Assembly: GCF_000281085.1 (NCBI RefSeq)
Contig: NZ_AJWM01000048.1
Span: 1 to 64,000, forward strand
Reading direction: 5' to 3'
DNA: 64,000 bases
Source: Catenovulum agarivorans YM01
Lineage (GTDB): Bacteria; Pseudomonadota; Gammaproteobacteria; Enterobacterales; Alteromonadaceae
How positions within the stretch are numbered: the first letter of the stretch is position 1; each line of letters begins with the position of its first letter. Shown here one piece after another: positions 28,076 through 36,870 of the stretch. The notes beneath the pieces were generated by a model that did no database searches, was not told the origin of the DNA, and worked only from the letters and a program-made list of their open reading frames with translations. Both the position numbers and the translations under genes were made by a program.

Positions 28076-29045
28076 AGTACTTGTATCAACAGTTCCGTTT
28101 GGTAGTGACACCAAGCTCCCTTTGGAAATGCTTGAAGCAGCGGGAATCGATTACGAAATTAATAAATATGATCGTAAACTTACTAAAGAAGAAATGGAAG
28201 AGTACTTAGCTGAATTTGATGGTTTAATTGCGGGTACTGAAATAATTAGTGAGTTGGCAATAAGAAACGCTAAACGGCTTAAAATTATTTCTAGAGTTGG
28301 AATTGGACTTGATGGAGTTGACTTGCTTGCGGCTAGAGCTAATGATGTGAAAGTTACTTATACTCCAGATGCACCAGCCCCCGCGGTTGCAGAATTAACT
28401 ATTGGGTTGATTTTGGGGTTGATTCGAAATATTCATGTAAGTAATCATGAATTGCATTCGAAAGGTTGGTTTCGACATTTTGGCCACAGGGTTCCTGATT
28501 TGACGTTTGGTATCATCGGTGCTGGTCGGATTGGTGAGCGAGTGTTACGTCGATTGAGTGCTTTTGGTACCCCTCGATTTTTGGTAAACGATTCGGAACA
28601 CAAGCCTCATTTAGATCGAGAGTTTAAAATAGAGTGGGTTTCTAAGGACAAGCTTTTAGCAGAATCTGACGTAGTAACAATCCACGTCCCCCTTACCAAA
28701 AACTCTAAGGGGATGATTGGGTTGAACGAATTGAAGAAGATGAAGGAAAGCGCATATTTGATAAATACAGCGCGAGGCGGTATTGTCCAAGAGGATGCTT
28801 TGTATGAAGCTCTTTCTAACAATGTAATAAAAGGGGCTGCAGTAGATGTTTTTGAACAAGAGCCATATTCAGGTCCATTGTGTGACTTAGAAAATGTGAT
28901 ACTTACAGCTCACATGGGCTCTATGTCTCGAGATTGTAGAAATCGTATGGAAATTGAAGCTACACAGGAAATTATCAACTTTTTCAACGGGGAAAAACTG
29001 AACCAACCTGTTCCGACTCAGGAATATGCATTGAGAGAAGACTAG
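28068..29045 (+). CDS. D-2-hydroxyacid dehydrogenase (SerA-like)
   Basis: The 325-residue protein has the NAD-binding motif GAGRIG (151-156) and the catalytic set Arg236, Glu265 and His282 of the D-isomer-specific 2-hydroxyacid dehydrogenases. It lacks the ACT domain of housekeeping SerA. Between a CMP-sugar synthetase and a HAD phosphatase it most likely makes or reduces an acidic building block for the polysaccharide; this is inference. Confidence 0.9.
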   Translation: MPKVLVSTVPFGSDTKLPLEMLEAAGIDYEINKYDRKLTKEEMEEYLAEFDGLIAGTEIISELAIRNAKRLKIISRVGIGLDGVDLLAARANDVKVTYTPDAPAPAVAELTIGLILGLIRNIHVSNHELHSKGWFRHFGHRVPDLTFGIIGAGRIGERVLRRLSAFGTPRFLVNDSEHKPHLDREFKIEWVSKDKLLAESDVVTIHVPLTKNSKGMIGLNELKKMKESAYLINTARGGIVQEDALYEALSNNVIKGAAVDVFEQEPYSGPLCDLENVILTAHMGSMSRDCRNRMEIEATQEIINFFNGEKLNQPVPTQEYALRED

Positions 29046-29048
29046 TAG

Positions 29049-29708
29049 ATGAAATTTACGGATGTAATTTTTGATTTTGATGGAGTTTTGTCAGATACAG
29101 TTCCTCTTAAAGAAGAAGCTTTTGTTCAAGCTTTAAAGGACTTGCTGACTACCGCGGAATCTATCGAGAAAGTGAGGCAGCTTCACAGGGAAAATGGTGG
29201 TGTCCCTCGGTTTAATAAGCTAAAAATAATGCTCAAAGAACTTGATGCTGGGCATTCGGAAGAAAGCGTGGATTTACGTGTTTCCATGTACAGTGCAGCC
29301 CTAAAAAATATGCTTAGTGGGGCGGTAATTGAGGAAGAGTGTTGTAGTGTCATTGCTAAGTTAGCAGAGAACAACGTCAGGTTGCACATTAATAGTGCGG
29401 GAGACAAAAGTGAAATAGAAGCGTTTTTGGCTCGATTTGACTTATTACCGTATTTTACTCGTATTTTGGGAAACGAAAATTCAAAAAAATCTAATATACG
29501 CAGTATTATGGAAGAATTTGAACTAGATAATAGTTCAGCGTTGTTCATCGGAGATTCTAACGAAGACTTATTAACTGCGGAACACTTTGATGTGGCTTTT
29601 GTTAAGTTTGAACGGTATGGAAGTAACATAACGTCCACTAAATATCCAAGTCTCAAAACTTTTTCAGCGCTCTATAGCTTTATACTTCCGAATTCTAACG
29701 AACACTAA
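29049..29708 (+). CDS. HAD-superfamily phosphatase
   Basis: The 219-residue protein has motif I DFDGVLSD, with nucleophile Asp9 and acid/base Asp11, a helical cap, and motif IV GDSNED (168-173). It resembles phosphoglycolate phosphatase-like enzymes. It starts 3 bp after the dehydrogenase gene. It may remove phosphate from the sugar acid before CMP activation, as KdsC does for Kdo-8-phosphate, though it is not KdsC. Confidence 0.88.
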   Translation: MKFTDVIFDFDGVLSDTVPLKEEAFVQALKDLLTTAESIEKVRQLHRENGGVPRFNKLKIMLKELDAGHSEESVDLRVSMYSAALKNMLSGAVIEEECCSVIAKLAENNVRLHINSAGDKSEIEAFLARFDLLPYFTRILGNENSKKSNIRSIMEEFELDNSSALFIGDSNEDLLTAEHFDVAFVKFERYGSNITSTKYPSLKTFSALYSFILPNSNEH

Positions 29709-29724
29709 GGTTATTTGAATCTAT

Positions 29725-30696
29725 ATGAAAATTGTTATGTTTTCTAGTCCGTTGCATTTTTTGGTGGCCAATTTAGTAAATCAATTGACAGATGAAGAAG
29801 TTATCGGGATTTATATTTTATATCAAGAGGATAAAACGGATTCTTTTCATAGAATTTCCAAATGTTTTGAAAAAAAACTCTCTTATGTGGTTAGCCTTAA
29901 TGACATCAGAACGCAGCTTGATTTAAATAACTTGGAATTAGTGTTTAGTAATCGCTTTGATAAACACCAGATTTCTATTTATAGAACCCTCAAAAAATTA
30001 GGGAAAGTGCGCGTATCTTTTATGGAAGAAGGTATGTCTATATATCTTAAAAAAGTGCATTTTTTACGGGGGAGTGTTTTAAGTGAATCTCTGGATGTTG
30101 CTAAAAAGCTGGTGAAGATAGCTTTAGGTAGAGACGAAAGAGTTATTGCGATGAAGCGCTTTATACGGGGATATACTTTCAACGTTGCGGAAATTCCCGG
30201 GCTTTCGAGCACATGCGAAATAATTGATTTAAAAAGCGCTTTCTTGTCTAAGTGCCGGTGTGACTTAAAATACCCTGAAAAGTCAATTGTGATTCTCTCC
30301 CAGTGGTTTGTGGCTAAACGAATTTTAACTATTGAGGAAATGGTTGAATATTACAAAGTCGTTTCTAAATCCTTTCTTGATAAGGACGCCACAGTGTATT
30401 TTAAGCCTCACCCATGGGATCCCCCTGAGCTAACAGAATCGGTAATTAAGGAGTGCGGTTTTGTTAGGTCTTTGGACGACTATCTGCCAATAGAAATACA
30501 TTTACTGAACAATCCTCAAATCCAACTTTATGGCTTTTGGACGTCTGCTCTATTTTATACTTCAGCAATGTTGAGTAATAATGTTTATTCATTGTTTGGA
30601 CATCTTAGCACCCACTTTGATCTACCTGAGCTGACATACCAATATGAGTTAGTTAAAGATATAGTCAGTGCGTCAGGTGTAAAGGAGTTGTCTTGA
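29725..30696 (+). CDS. Sialyltransferase-like glycosyltransferase (GT-B)
   Basis: The 323-residue protein is diverged, but it shows the two signatures shared by bacterial CMP-sugar transferases of the GT38/GT52/GT80 group: an acidic-acidic-Gly motif (EEG, 101-103) and an HP motif (YFKPHP, HP at 229-230), followed by GFWTSALFYTS (about 271-281) in the place of the Ser/Thr motif. It should therefore transfer a CMP-activated acidic sugar, matching the CMP-sugar synthetase three genes earlier. The assignment rests on motifs only. Confidence 0.7.
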   Translation: MKIVMFSSPLHFLVANLVNQLTDEEVIGIYILYQEDKTDSFHRISKCFEKKLSYVVSLNDIRTQLDLNNLELVFSNRFDKHQISIYRTLKKLGKVRVSFMEEGMSIYLKKVHFLRGSVLSESLDVAKKLVKIALGRDERVIAMKRFIRGYTFNVAEIPGLSSTCEIIDLKSAFLSKCRCDLKYPEKSIVILSQWFVAKRILTIEEMVEYYKVVSKSFLDKDATVYFKPHPWDPPELTESVIKECGFVRSLDDYLPIEIHLLNNPQIQLYGFWTSALFYTSAMLSNNVYSLFGHLSTHFDLPELTYQYELVKDIVSASGVKELS

Positions 30697-30743
30697 ATTG
30701 CTGTGTTGGGTAATTCAGAGAAGGCCAATATGGTAAATAGTCT

Positions 30744-31970
30744 GTGATATATCTATTGTCTGCAAGAGCAATTACGTTCTTTTTAAATGCAATTACATTA
30801 GTCATCTTAACGAATTTTCTTGCTCCAGATGTTTTGGGCGGCTTTTTATTTTTGGTGGGTGTTTTACTACCTCTATCCGCTTTGGCTAGATTAGGTTCCA
30901 ACAACTTAGTGATAAAAGATTTGGCTTCAAAGCATTGCACTGTGAATGATTGCAAATGGGCCTTTGAACACTATAATTTTTTTGTATTTGTTCTCAGCCT
31001 ATTTATTTGTTTAGTTTTACCATTCTTAAATTATTCCTATTCATTTATTGAAATAGTATCTTTAGCGCTAGGTGTATTATTTCGGCCATTTTATGTGCTA
31101 GAAGCAATCTTTATTGGTACTCAAAGAAACATGAGCCTAGCACACCTTATTGTTTTGAATGCTACTAGTACTTCAGTAGTAAGAGCTGCAATTTGTTACT
31201 TTTCCCCTAGTCTAATTTGGTATTCTTTGTTAATTGAAGCTGTAATTATTGTGTTTGGAGTCTCCTTACTATACCGCGTCGAATTTGTTATGTATTTGAA
31301 GTCGTTTAAATTTCGGTTTTCGCTAGACAAAGATAAGCTATTTCTGGGGTTGCCATTTGGAGGTTCTGCCATTTTAATGTTGGCTAACAATAGGATTGAC
31401 CAGGCAATGGGAAGTTCTTTTTTAACTAGTCTCGAATTCTCTAACTATATGCTTTTCACTAACTTGTGTGGGGTTTTGGGCGTTGGCGTTTTCACACTAT
31501 CTCAATATTACACTCCAAAAATTATTCAGCAGAATAATGACGCTGGTATAGCCAAACTAGTCAAGCAGCTCTGTTTACTAACTTTCTGTCTTGCTTTTCT
31601 AGTTTGGGGGATTTTGGCTGTAGGAGGTTCTAAAATTGTAGATGCAGTTTTTCCACCATCATATCAAGCTGTTTCCAGCTGGGGTGAATATTTCAGCCTG
31701 TATTTGGTTTTGCTAGTATGGAGTCAGCTCAATGGTATACTTTTATTGAAGATGGGATTGCAAAAATCTTTGGTGCAAAGGACTCTTTCCGCAATCGCAA
31801 TAGGAATTCCATTTGGCTTATATTTAAATGCCCATATGGGCCTTGATGGGGCGATAGTGTACACTCTTCTATGTTTGTTTTTCAATGGAGTGTTAATGTA
31901 TCTCGTTTTTCCTCAACTGAGGGTAATATTGACAGCAGGATGTAGGTATGCTTTTTGTAGATCACTCTAA
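30744..31970 (+). CDS. Wzx-like repeat-unit flippase
   Basis: The 408-residue protein is almost entirely hydrophobic, with about 12 predicted membrane segments and the N-terminal layout of the polysaccharide transporter (MOP) family. It should flip the undecaprenyl-linked repeat unit to the periplasmic face. The start is GTG at 30744; a stop codon two codons upstream excludes a longer form. The 3' end overlaps the next small gene by 23 bp. Confidence 0.82.
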   Translation: MIYLLSARAITFFLNAITLVILTNFLAPDVLGGFLFLVGVLLPLSALARLGSNNLVIKDLASKHCTVNDCKWAFEHYNFFVFVLSLFICLVLPFLNYSYSFIEIVSLALGVLFRPFYVLEAIFIGTQRNMSLAHLIVLNATSTSVVRAAICYFSPSLIWYSLLIEAVIIVFGVSLLYRVEFVMYLKSFKFRFSLDKDKLFLGLPFGGSAILMLANNRIDQAMGSSFLTSLEFSNYMLFTNLCGVLGVGVFTLSQYYTPKIIQQNNDAGIAKLVKQLCLLTFCLAFLVWGILAVGGSKIVDAVFPPSYQAVSSWGEYFSLYLVLLVWSQLNGILLLKMGLQKSLVQRTLSAIAIGIPFGLYLNAHMGLDGAIVYTLLCLFFNGVLMYLVFPQLRVILTAGCRYAFCRSL

Positions 31971-32274
31971 ACGGCGAAGTTTAAAAGCATTAAGTTGCTT
32001 ATGTTGCGTAACTACTATAGCTTCTAGTGTAATGTCTCTTGATGGAGCAGCTCAGACGTTGTTCATTGAGCATGGTATTTTGGATATGGTGGAAGAATTT
32101 GCTCCAAAATTGATTTCTAACCTCACTAATGAAGATATAGATAAACTTAAAATAAAGTTAGATAAGGTAGGCTGTAGCGATTTTCCAGTCCAGTATCATA
32201 ATTGGCTAATTTCATCTGATTTAAAAGAAAAATTAGAGATAGTGTTTACTTATGGGACCAAGTACTATGGATAA
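31948..32274 (+). CDS. Small protein with Tat-like leader, probable GMC partner
   Basis: The 108-residue protein begins with SKRRSLKALSCL, a twin-arginine-like leader followed by a short hydrophobic stretch, then a helical, charged domain. I do not recognise a named family. Its position directly before a GMC flavoenzyme and a cytochrome c mirrors the small Tat subunit of gluconate-2-, fructose- and sorbitol-dehydrogenase complexes, which carries the signal-less flavoprotein across the membrane. It is shorter than those subunits. It overlaps the genes on both sides, so it is very likely co-translated. Confidence 0.6.
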   Translation: MLFVDHSKRRSLKALSCLCCVTTIASSVMSLDGAAQTLFIEHGILDMVEEFAPKLISNLTNEDIDKLKIKLDKVGCSDFPVQYHNWLISSDLKEKLEIVFTYGTKYYG

Positions 32275-33691
32275 TTATTATGACTTTATTATTGTCGGTG
32301 GTGGATTGTCCACTATTGCATTGTTGGATAGTTTAAAGAGTAACAAAAACTTTAGAATATGCGTAGTAGAAAGTGGATTAGAGTACCTATCTATCCCCCA
32401 TCAAGAATTAAACCTTGAGGGAGACACAAATGCCAACTATTTCCCTTTGGCGTCAACTCGAATTCGCCAATTTGGAGGAACTTTAAACCATTGGTCAGGG
32501 GTTTGTGCAAGAATACCAAATCGCGAGTTGAGCCTATGGGGAGACACTGGTTTTACTGCGTACTATTCTAAAGCAGAAAACTTAATGGGAATAAGTAGTC
32601 TTGAATATAAAACACAGAAAATTGATAGTTTAGGTTATGTTGCTGAATGGATGTTAGCAAATCCAATGAAGCCAATTGAGATTGGTAAAGAATTGAAACA
32701 GAGTTTACCAAATGTTACATGGTATTTCGGTAAGACCGTAACCAAAATCGTACACGATAACATTTCAGTAAAAGGCGTTGAAGTTTCTGACCTAAACGGA
32801 AATGTGCAATCTTTGCAGGCAGCAAAAATAATCTTGGCTGCCGGAGGTATAGAAAACCCTAGATTGTTGATGCAAAGCAATTTTGACAATATAGAGGAAA
32901 CTCCTGTGGGGCAATTTTTTTGCGAACATCCCCATGGGGAACTTGGTTTTATTACGCCTAGTAAAAAGGGTAAAGACTTTATTGGTAAATACTTTAAATC
33001 TAACGCTAAGGGCTTTTCTGGTATTGAAGTCCCCAACGGAGATGGTAGCTTTTCTGTCGGTTTTTTTCTTACCCCGCATGAACATCAAATGAAGTATGAC
33101 AAAATATCGGTACAATTTTCTCGACTTAAGCAGTTAATAAGTACAACTGGCATAGACAAAACTGCATTGTTACAAGCTGGGGAAATACTTAAGGCTCCAT
33201 TAGAAACTGTTAAATTTTTATCTGAACGTTTTAGGTTGAGAGATGTTTATACTGTCAAGTTTATGTCCGCTCAAAGCTTATCTCTCGGCAATAAATTATC
33301 CCCGTCACAACGAGTTGATAGGTTATCAAAAGAAAGAATAAATTTAGAATGGAGTGTTGACGAGTTGGATAAACGTTTTATAACCGAAGCATGTACTAAT
33401 TTTGCGAATTTTATCGTGGAACATGGTTATGGTTCTGTCAGATTACATGATTGGCTGATCGGAAGGGACGTAGAGCCGCACACATTTGTTGGCGGGTTTC
33501 ATCATATGTGTACGACGAGGAAAGGTAAGCTTAACGGGGTGGTTAATAGTAATAATGAAACGAATTTTGTTAGAAATTTATTTGTCTTAGGAAGCTCGTG
33601 TTTTGAACGACCTAGTTATGTTAACCCATCTTTAACGATCGCAGCGATGTCTTATGAGTTTGGCCAAAAAATTATTGATAATACTATTTAG
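32267..33691 (+). CDS. GMC-family FAD oxidoreductase
   Basis: The protein has 474 residues from ATG 32267. The N-terminal FAD-binding motif DFIIVGGGLS is at about 6-15 and the C-terminal GMC_oxred_C part has GGFHHMCTTRKG and VLGSSCFERPSYVNPSLT, with the expected active-site His and Asn. It has no signal peptide. Such enzymes oxidise sugar or alcohol hydroxyls and pass electrons to a cytochrome. Start 32267 has GGGAC about 8 bp upstream; an ATG at 32252 is also in frame. Overlap with the small gene before and the cytochrome gene after suggests one complex. Confidence 0.87.
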   Translation: MDNYYDFIIVGGGLSTIALLDSLKSNKNFRICVVESGLEYLSIPHQELNLEGDTNANYFPLASTRIRQFGGTLNHWSGVCARIPNRELSLWGDTGFTAYYSKAENLMGISSLEYKTQKIDSLGYVAEWMLANPMKPIEIGKELKQSLPNVTWYFGKTVTKIVHDNISVKGVEVSDLNGNVQSLQAAKIILAAGGIENPRLLMQSNFDNIEETPVGQFFCEHPHGELGFITPSKKGKDFIGKYFKSNAKGFSGIEVPNGDGSFSVGFFLTPHEHQMKYDKISVQFSRLKQLISTTGIDKTALLQAGEILKAPLETVKFLSERFRLRDVYTVKFMSAQSLSLGNKLSPSQRVDRLSKERINLEWSVDELDKRFITEACTNFANFIVEHGYGSVRLHDWLIGRDVEPHTFVGGFHHMCTTRKGKLNGVVNSNNETNFVRNLFVLGSSCFERPSYVNPSLTIAAMSYEFGQKIIDNTI

Positions 33692-34037
33692 TGGAATAAT
33701 TGCTCTTGCTGTTTTTATTCTGTGTATTCAGGAAGATACTCAATTTTCAAACGTTGAAAATTGCATGTCTCGTTTGGAAAGTACTCCTTTGTTTAGCGAG
33801 TATAACTTATACTGTGGTAGCTGTCATACTCGAGGGGCTATGGGGGCGCCTCGCCTCGGTAGGTATAAAGATTGGAACGACAGAACGGAACATTCAAAGC
33901 TAGTGCCTAGTTATAGGGCTTTAGCTGGAATTGGGCGAATGCCAGCAAAGGGGGGGAACCATCATTTATCTGACGAAGAATTTTTGGCAATCTCTAATTT
34001 TCTAGTATCAAGCGTTGAAATGTGTAATGAATATTAA
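33654..34037 (+). CDS. Class I c-type cytochrome
   Basis: The 127-residue protein has an N-terminal membrane segment (about 7-25), one haem c site CGSCH (54-58) and a likely axial Met96 in RMPAKGG, giving a small cytochrome c5-like domain facing the periplasm. It overlaps the GMC gene by 38 bp, so it is its probable electron acceptor, feeding the quinone or oxidase chain. Finding a cytochrome inside a polysaccharide locus is unusual. Confidence 0.88.
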   Translation: MSLAKKLLIILFSGIIALAVFILCIQEDTQFSNVENCMSRLESTPLFSEYNLYCGSCHTRGAMGAPRLGRYKDWNDRTEHSKLVPSYRALAGIGRMPAKGGNHHLSDEEFLAISNFLVSSVEMCNEY

Positions 34038-34563
34038 ATGTTTAATTGGCACAATTATTGAATTTTGTTGGAATAATGTTATTACGTTTGTTCCTAGCAG
34101 AAAGGTTAGGTGTTTTTTTGCACATGTTTGTTTTGCTAAATTCGGTAAAAACTGCTTCCTGGGTATTGGCTTTAAGGTTAAGGCTCCATGGAAAGTTCAC
34201 CTTGGCGATAGAGTTGCTTTGAATTCGGGGGTATTTATTGATGGCCGTGGTGGTTTAACTATCTGTAGTGACACTGATATCGCGACCGGAACATTAATAT
34301 GGACTATGGGGCATGATCCTCATAGTGCTGGAAATCCTTCATACACGTCTCAAAAAATGATTGGAAAAAATTGCTGGATTGGTGCTTGTTCACAAATACT
34401 AGTCGGTGCTGATGTTGAAGATTTTGCGGTCGTTGGGGCTGGAGCTATAGTTACGAAGACTGTCGGGCATGGCGAGATTTGGGTGGGGAATCCGGCCAAA
34501 AAAATTGCAAACAGAAGGTGTACTGAGCATTATCAGCTAGACTATAGGCCGTTTTTAAAATGA
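34027..34563 (+). CDS. Hexapeptide-repeat acyltransferase
   Basis: The 178-residue protein is a left-handed beta-helix acetyltransferase (LbH-MAT, WcaF/Maa type) with repeats such as IGKNCWIGACSQILVG and VVGAGAIVTKTV and the catalytic-type His in TMGHDPHSAG. It should O- or N-acetylate a sugar using acetyl-CoA. ATG 34027 is preferred over TTG 34015. It overlaps the cytochrome gene by 11 bp and the next glycosyltransferase by 4 bp. Confidence 0.86.
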   Translation: MNIKCLIGTIIEFCWNNVITFVPSRKVRCFFAHVCFAKFGKNCFLGIGFKVKAPWKVHLGDRVALNSGVFIDGRGGLTICSDTDIATGTLIWTMGHDPHSAGNPSYTSQKMIGKNCWIGACSQILVGADVEDFAVVGAGAIVTKTVGHGEIWVGNPAKKIANRRCTEHYQLDYRPFLK

Positions 34564-35558
34564 CATCAAAGCTTTTTTATTACCCACATAACCAGAATTA
34601 TAATAGTTATTCAACGTCATTGAAAAGTTGTATTGAACACGTTGAAAAAAATACTTCAGAAAGTTTGACTGACTTTTTTAGTTTTAAGTATTTTTTAAAG
34701 CCAAAGAAAATCGTCTTGAATTGGTTTGAAGATTACCCTTTTGATGGTAATAGGCTGAAATTTAAAAGGCTACTTGTGTTTGTTATTTTTGTATTATGCT
34801 TTTTAGCACCATATAACCAAATTATATGGGTTAGGCATAATTATTCACGGCATAATGGAAAGGGCTTCATTCGTTTAATTTCGTTGATCTTAGGGAAATT
34901 ATTGTCCATCGTTGCAAGTAGACGAGTAGTTCTTAGTAAGAAATTTGCTCAAAAAAACAAATCTTATTCGTATTTACCACATATCAAATATGGCTCCTTC
35001 AAAAGCACTGAAAGTTGCTCTAACGATTTATATAATTTTGCGTTGGTCGGAAAACTAGAGCCTAGAAAAAAAATTGCCACATTATTGGAGTTTTGGCCAA
35101 GTCATTTACCTTTGTATATTGCTGGAGAATGTGACTACCAATATAGAGAAAAGCTTGAGTCCATTATAGAGTCCAGAAGGCTTACTAAAGTAAACTTAGA
35201 TATTCGCTGTTTGTCGATTGAAGAATATGAATGCGTCCTTGAGCAAGCCCAATGTATTTTGAATATGCATGGAAATTCCACAAATATTGTATCGGGTTCG
35301 CTCATTCACGCACTGTCTCGCCGTAAACACGTAATTTGCATGGCTACTGAATACAGCAAAGAATTAAGTATGTTTCTTCCTAGCGCCATAACCAATATCC
35401 ATAAGATGGAGGAACTAAAAACACTAGACTTTAAAGATAAGTTATTTTCTGACCTAGACTGGCAGGTTTTTCAGGAACATTTTGGCCGAGTAAATCAACT
35501 TAAACACCTAGAGGTAATTTTGTCTAGCAAAAAACGTAGTGTTTTAGAAGGATTATAA
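34560..35558 (+). CDS. Probable GT-B glycosyltransferase
   Basis: The 332-residue protein has a hydrophobic stretch near 72-88 and a C-terminal half with FALVGKLEPRKKIATLLEFW, the usual start of a GT-B donor-binding domain. It is a diverged group-1-like glycosyltransferase; donor and acceptor are unknown. ATGA overlap with the acyltransferase gene suggests coupled translation. Confidence 0.65.
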   Translation: MTSKLFYYPHNQNYNSYSTSLKSCIEHVEKNTSESLTDFFSFKYFLKPKKIVLNWFEDYPFDGNRLKFKRLLVFVIFVLCFLAPYNQIIWVRHNYSRHNGKGFIRLISLILGKLLSIVASRRVVLSKKFAQKNKSYSYLPHIKYGSFKSTESCSNDLYNFALVGKLEPRKKIATLLEFWPSHLPLYIAGECDYQYREKLESIIESRRLTKVNLDIRCLSIEEYECVLEQAQCILNMHGNSTNIVSGSLIHALSRRKHVICMATEYSKELSMFLPSAITNIHKMEELKTLDFKDKLFSDLDWQVFQEHFGRVNQLKHLEVILSSKKRSVLEGL

Positions 35559-35565
35559 AATTTCT

Positions 35566-36870
35566 ATGGCTTTTTCTGATGGTTTTGAAGTTTGGTACTT
35601 TGTTTTTGTATTTACCCAAGTTCTTTTGGTTTTCTATATATCTTACTTTTTTAAGAGAGTATCTAACTTATTTTCGGTCATGACCATTTTATTTTGGATT
35701 AGCTATCAATATCCTATTTTGTTCTACCTAGATATTATTGAATTCCAAGCCAATATTACGCTTGTAGCTGAAAAGTACGTTGAGTCTGCTTTTTATTATT
35801 CAATGTTGTTTAAGTTGTCTTTTGACTTTGCATATGTTGGTTGGATGAAGCTCAGAAAATCTAAGCCATCATTTAATAACGGGCACGGTCTTAATATTAA
35901 TTTTAGTCGGAAGTTTAAAATATCGTCGTCATGGATTTTCTTTGTGTTAGTTGTTGCGGGTACCTGCTTAATTCTTGGTCTTAAAGGAAACCTATTGGCT
36001 CTTTTTGCTCCACCGAGTCGCTTTTTTGGTGAAGAAACATTACTAAATATATACAAAATTTTTAGTCTACTGGCTTTACTCATGGTGTTGTACAGACACT
36101 ACAATTATCGAAAAAATCATATATTATTATTTGTTGCTTTGATTTTAGCTCTCGCATATTCAATGGCTATTTTCAGTAGAGCTGTTGTAATTCCGTTCGC
36201 TCTGTATTTCGTTATGAGATTTATATACTCTTCTAGTGGTTGGAAACAGTTTTTAACTATAGTAGTAACTGGTATTGTCTATTTTAACGCGATTTATGGA
36301 AGAGGTGCTGAGCTTGGTATAATTAACTTTTTTGCTAGTATAATTGAGCTAATACCAGTAATCCCAGATCTTACCTCGTTTGTCATGGCTACCGTTTCTG
36401 GACAAGCAACATTAACACTAACACTGTCTGGTGTAGAGGAAGGGCAAATTCGACTGCCAACAAATGTCACTCAATTTTTGCTCTATATATCACCAATCCC
36501 TTCATTCCTTCTGGATACTTCAAAATTTTACGCTTACCAGTCTTTAACCCCCCACTTTGGTTTTCCCATTGGTATCAATACTGATCTGGTAGGCGAATCA
36601 ATACTATGGTTTGGCTCCGGATATTTTTGTTTTGGTGCTGCGCTTGGTTTGTTATTCAGTTTTGTTGATGGTCGGCTTGATAAAGCGAAGGTTTATCATT
36701 TGTTATTTTTCGCATGCTGTGTTTTTTCTGGCTTGTCCTCGGTCGCGTCAATTCGAGCTGCGAGTCGATTTATTATCTATGCGTTTGTTTTTATGTGGGG
36801 ATGGAAATTTGCAGCGTTTTTAACCTCTATTGCTCGGAAAAATGGAGAAAGTCGTAAAATATGTTCCTAA
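35566..36870 (+). CDS. Wzy-like polysaccharide polymerase
   Basis: The 434-residue protein has about 10-12 membrane segments and one larger loop between about 260 and 345, the layout of Wzy/O-antigen ligase-type proteins. It should join repeat units at the periplasmic face, with chain length set by the Wzz at 26348. Sequence similarity within this family is always low, so the call rests on topology and context. It overlaps the next gene by 10 bp. Confidence 0.78.
   Translation: MAFSDGFEVWYFVFVFTQVLLVFYISYFFKRVSNLFSVMTILFWISYQYPILFYLDIIEFQANITLVAEKYVESAFYYSMLFKLSFDFAYVGWMKLRKSKPSFNNGHGLNINFSRKFKISSSWIFFVLVVAGTCLILGLKGNLLALFAPPSRFFGEETLLNIYKIFSLLALLMVLYRHYNYRKNHILLFVALILALAYSMAIFSRAVVIPFALYFVMRFIYSSSGWKQFLTIVVTGIVYFNAIYGRGAELGIINFFASIIELIPVIPDLTSFVMATVSGQATLTLTLSGVEEGQIRLPTNVTQFLLYISPIPSFLLDTSKFYAYQSLTPHFGFPIGINTDLVGESILWFGSGYFCFGAALGLLFSFVDGRLDKAKVYHLLFFACCVFSGLSSVASIRAASRFIIYAFVFMWGWKFAAFLTSIARKNGESRKICS

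Noticed and set aside
29725-30696. Firm assignment as polysialyltransferase
   Set aside because: Only the EEG and HP motifs support it; polymer type and donor cannot be decided from sequence.
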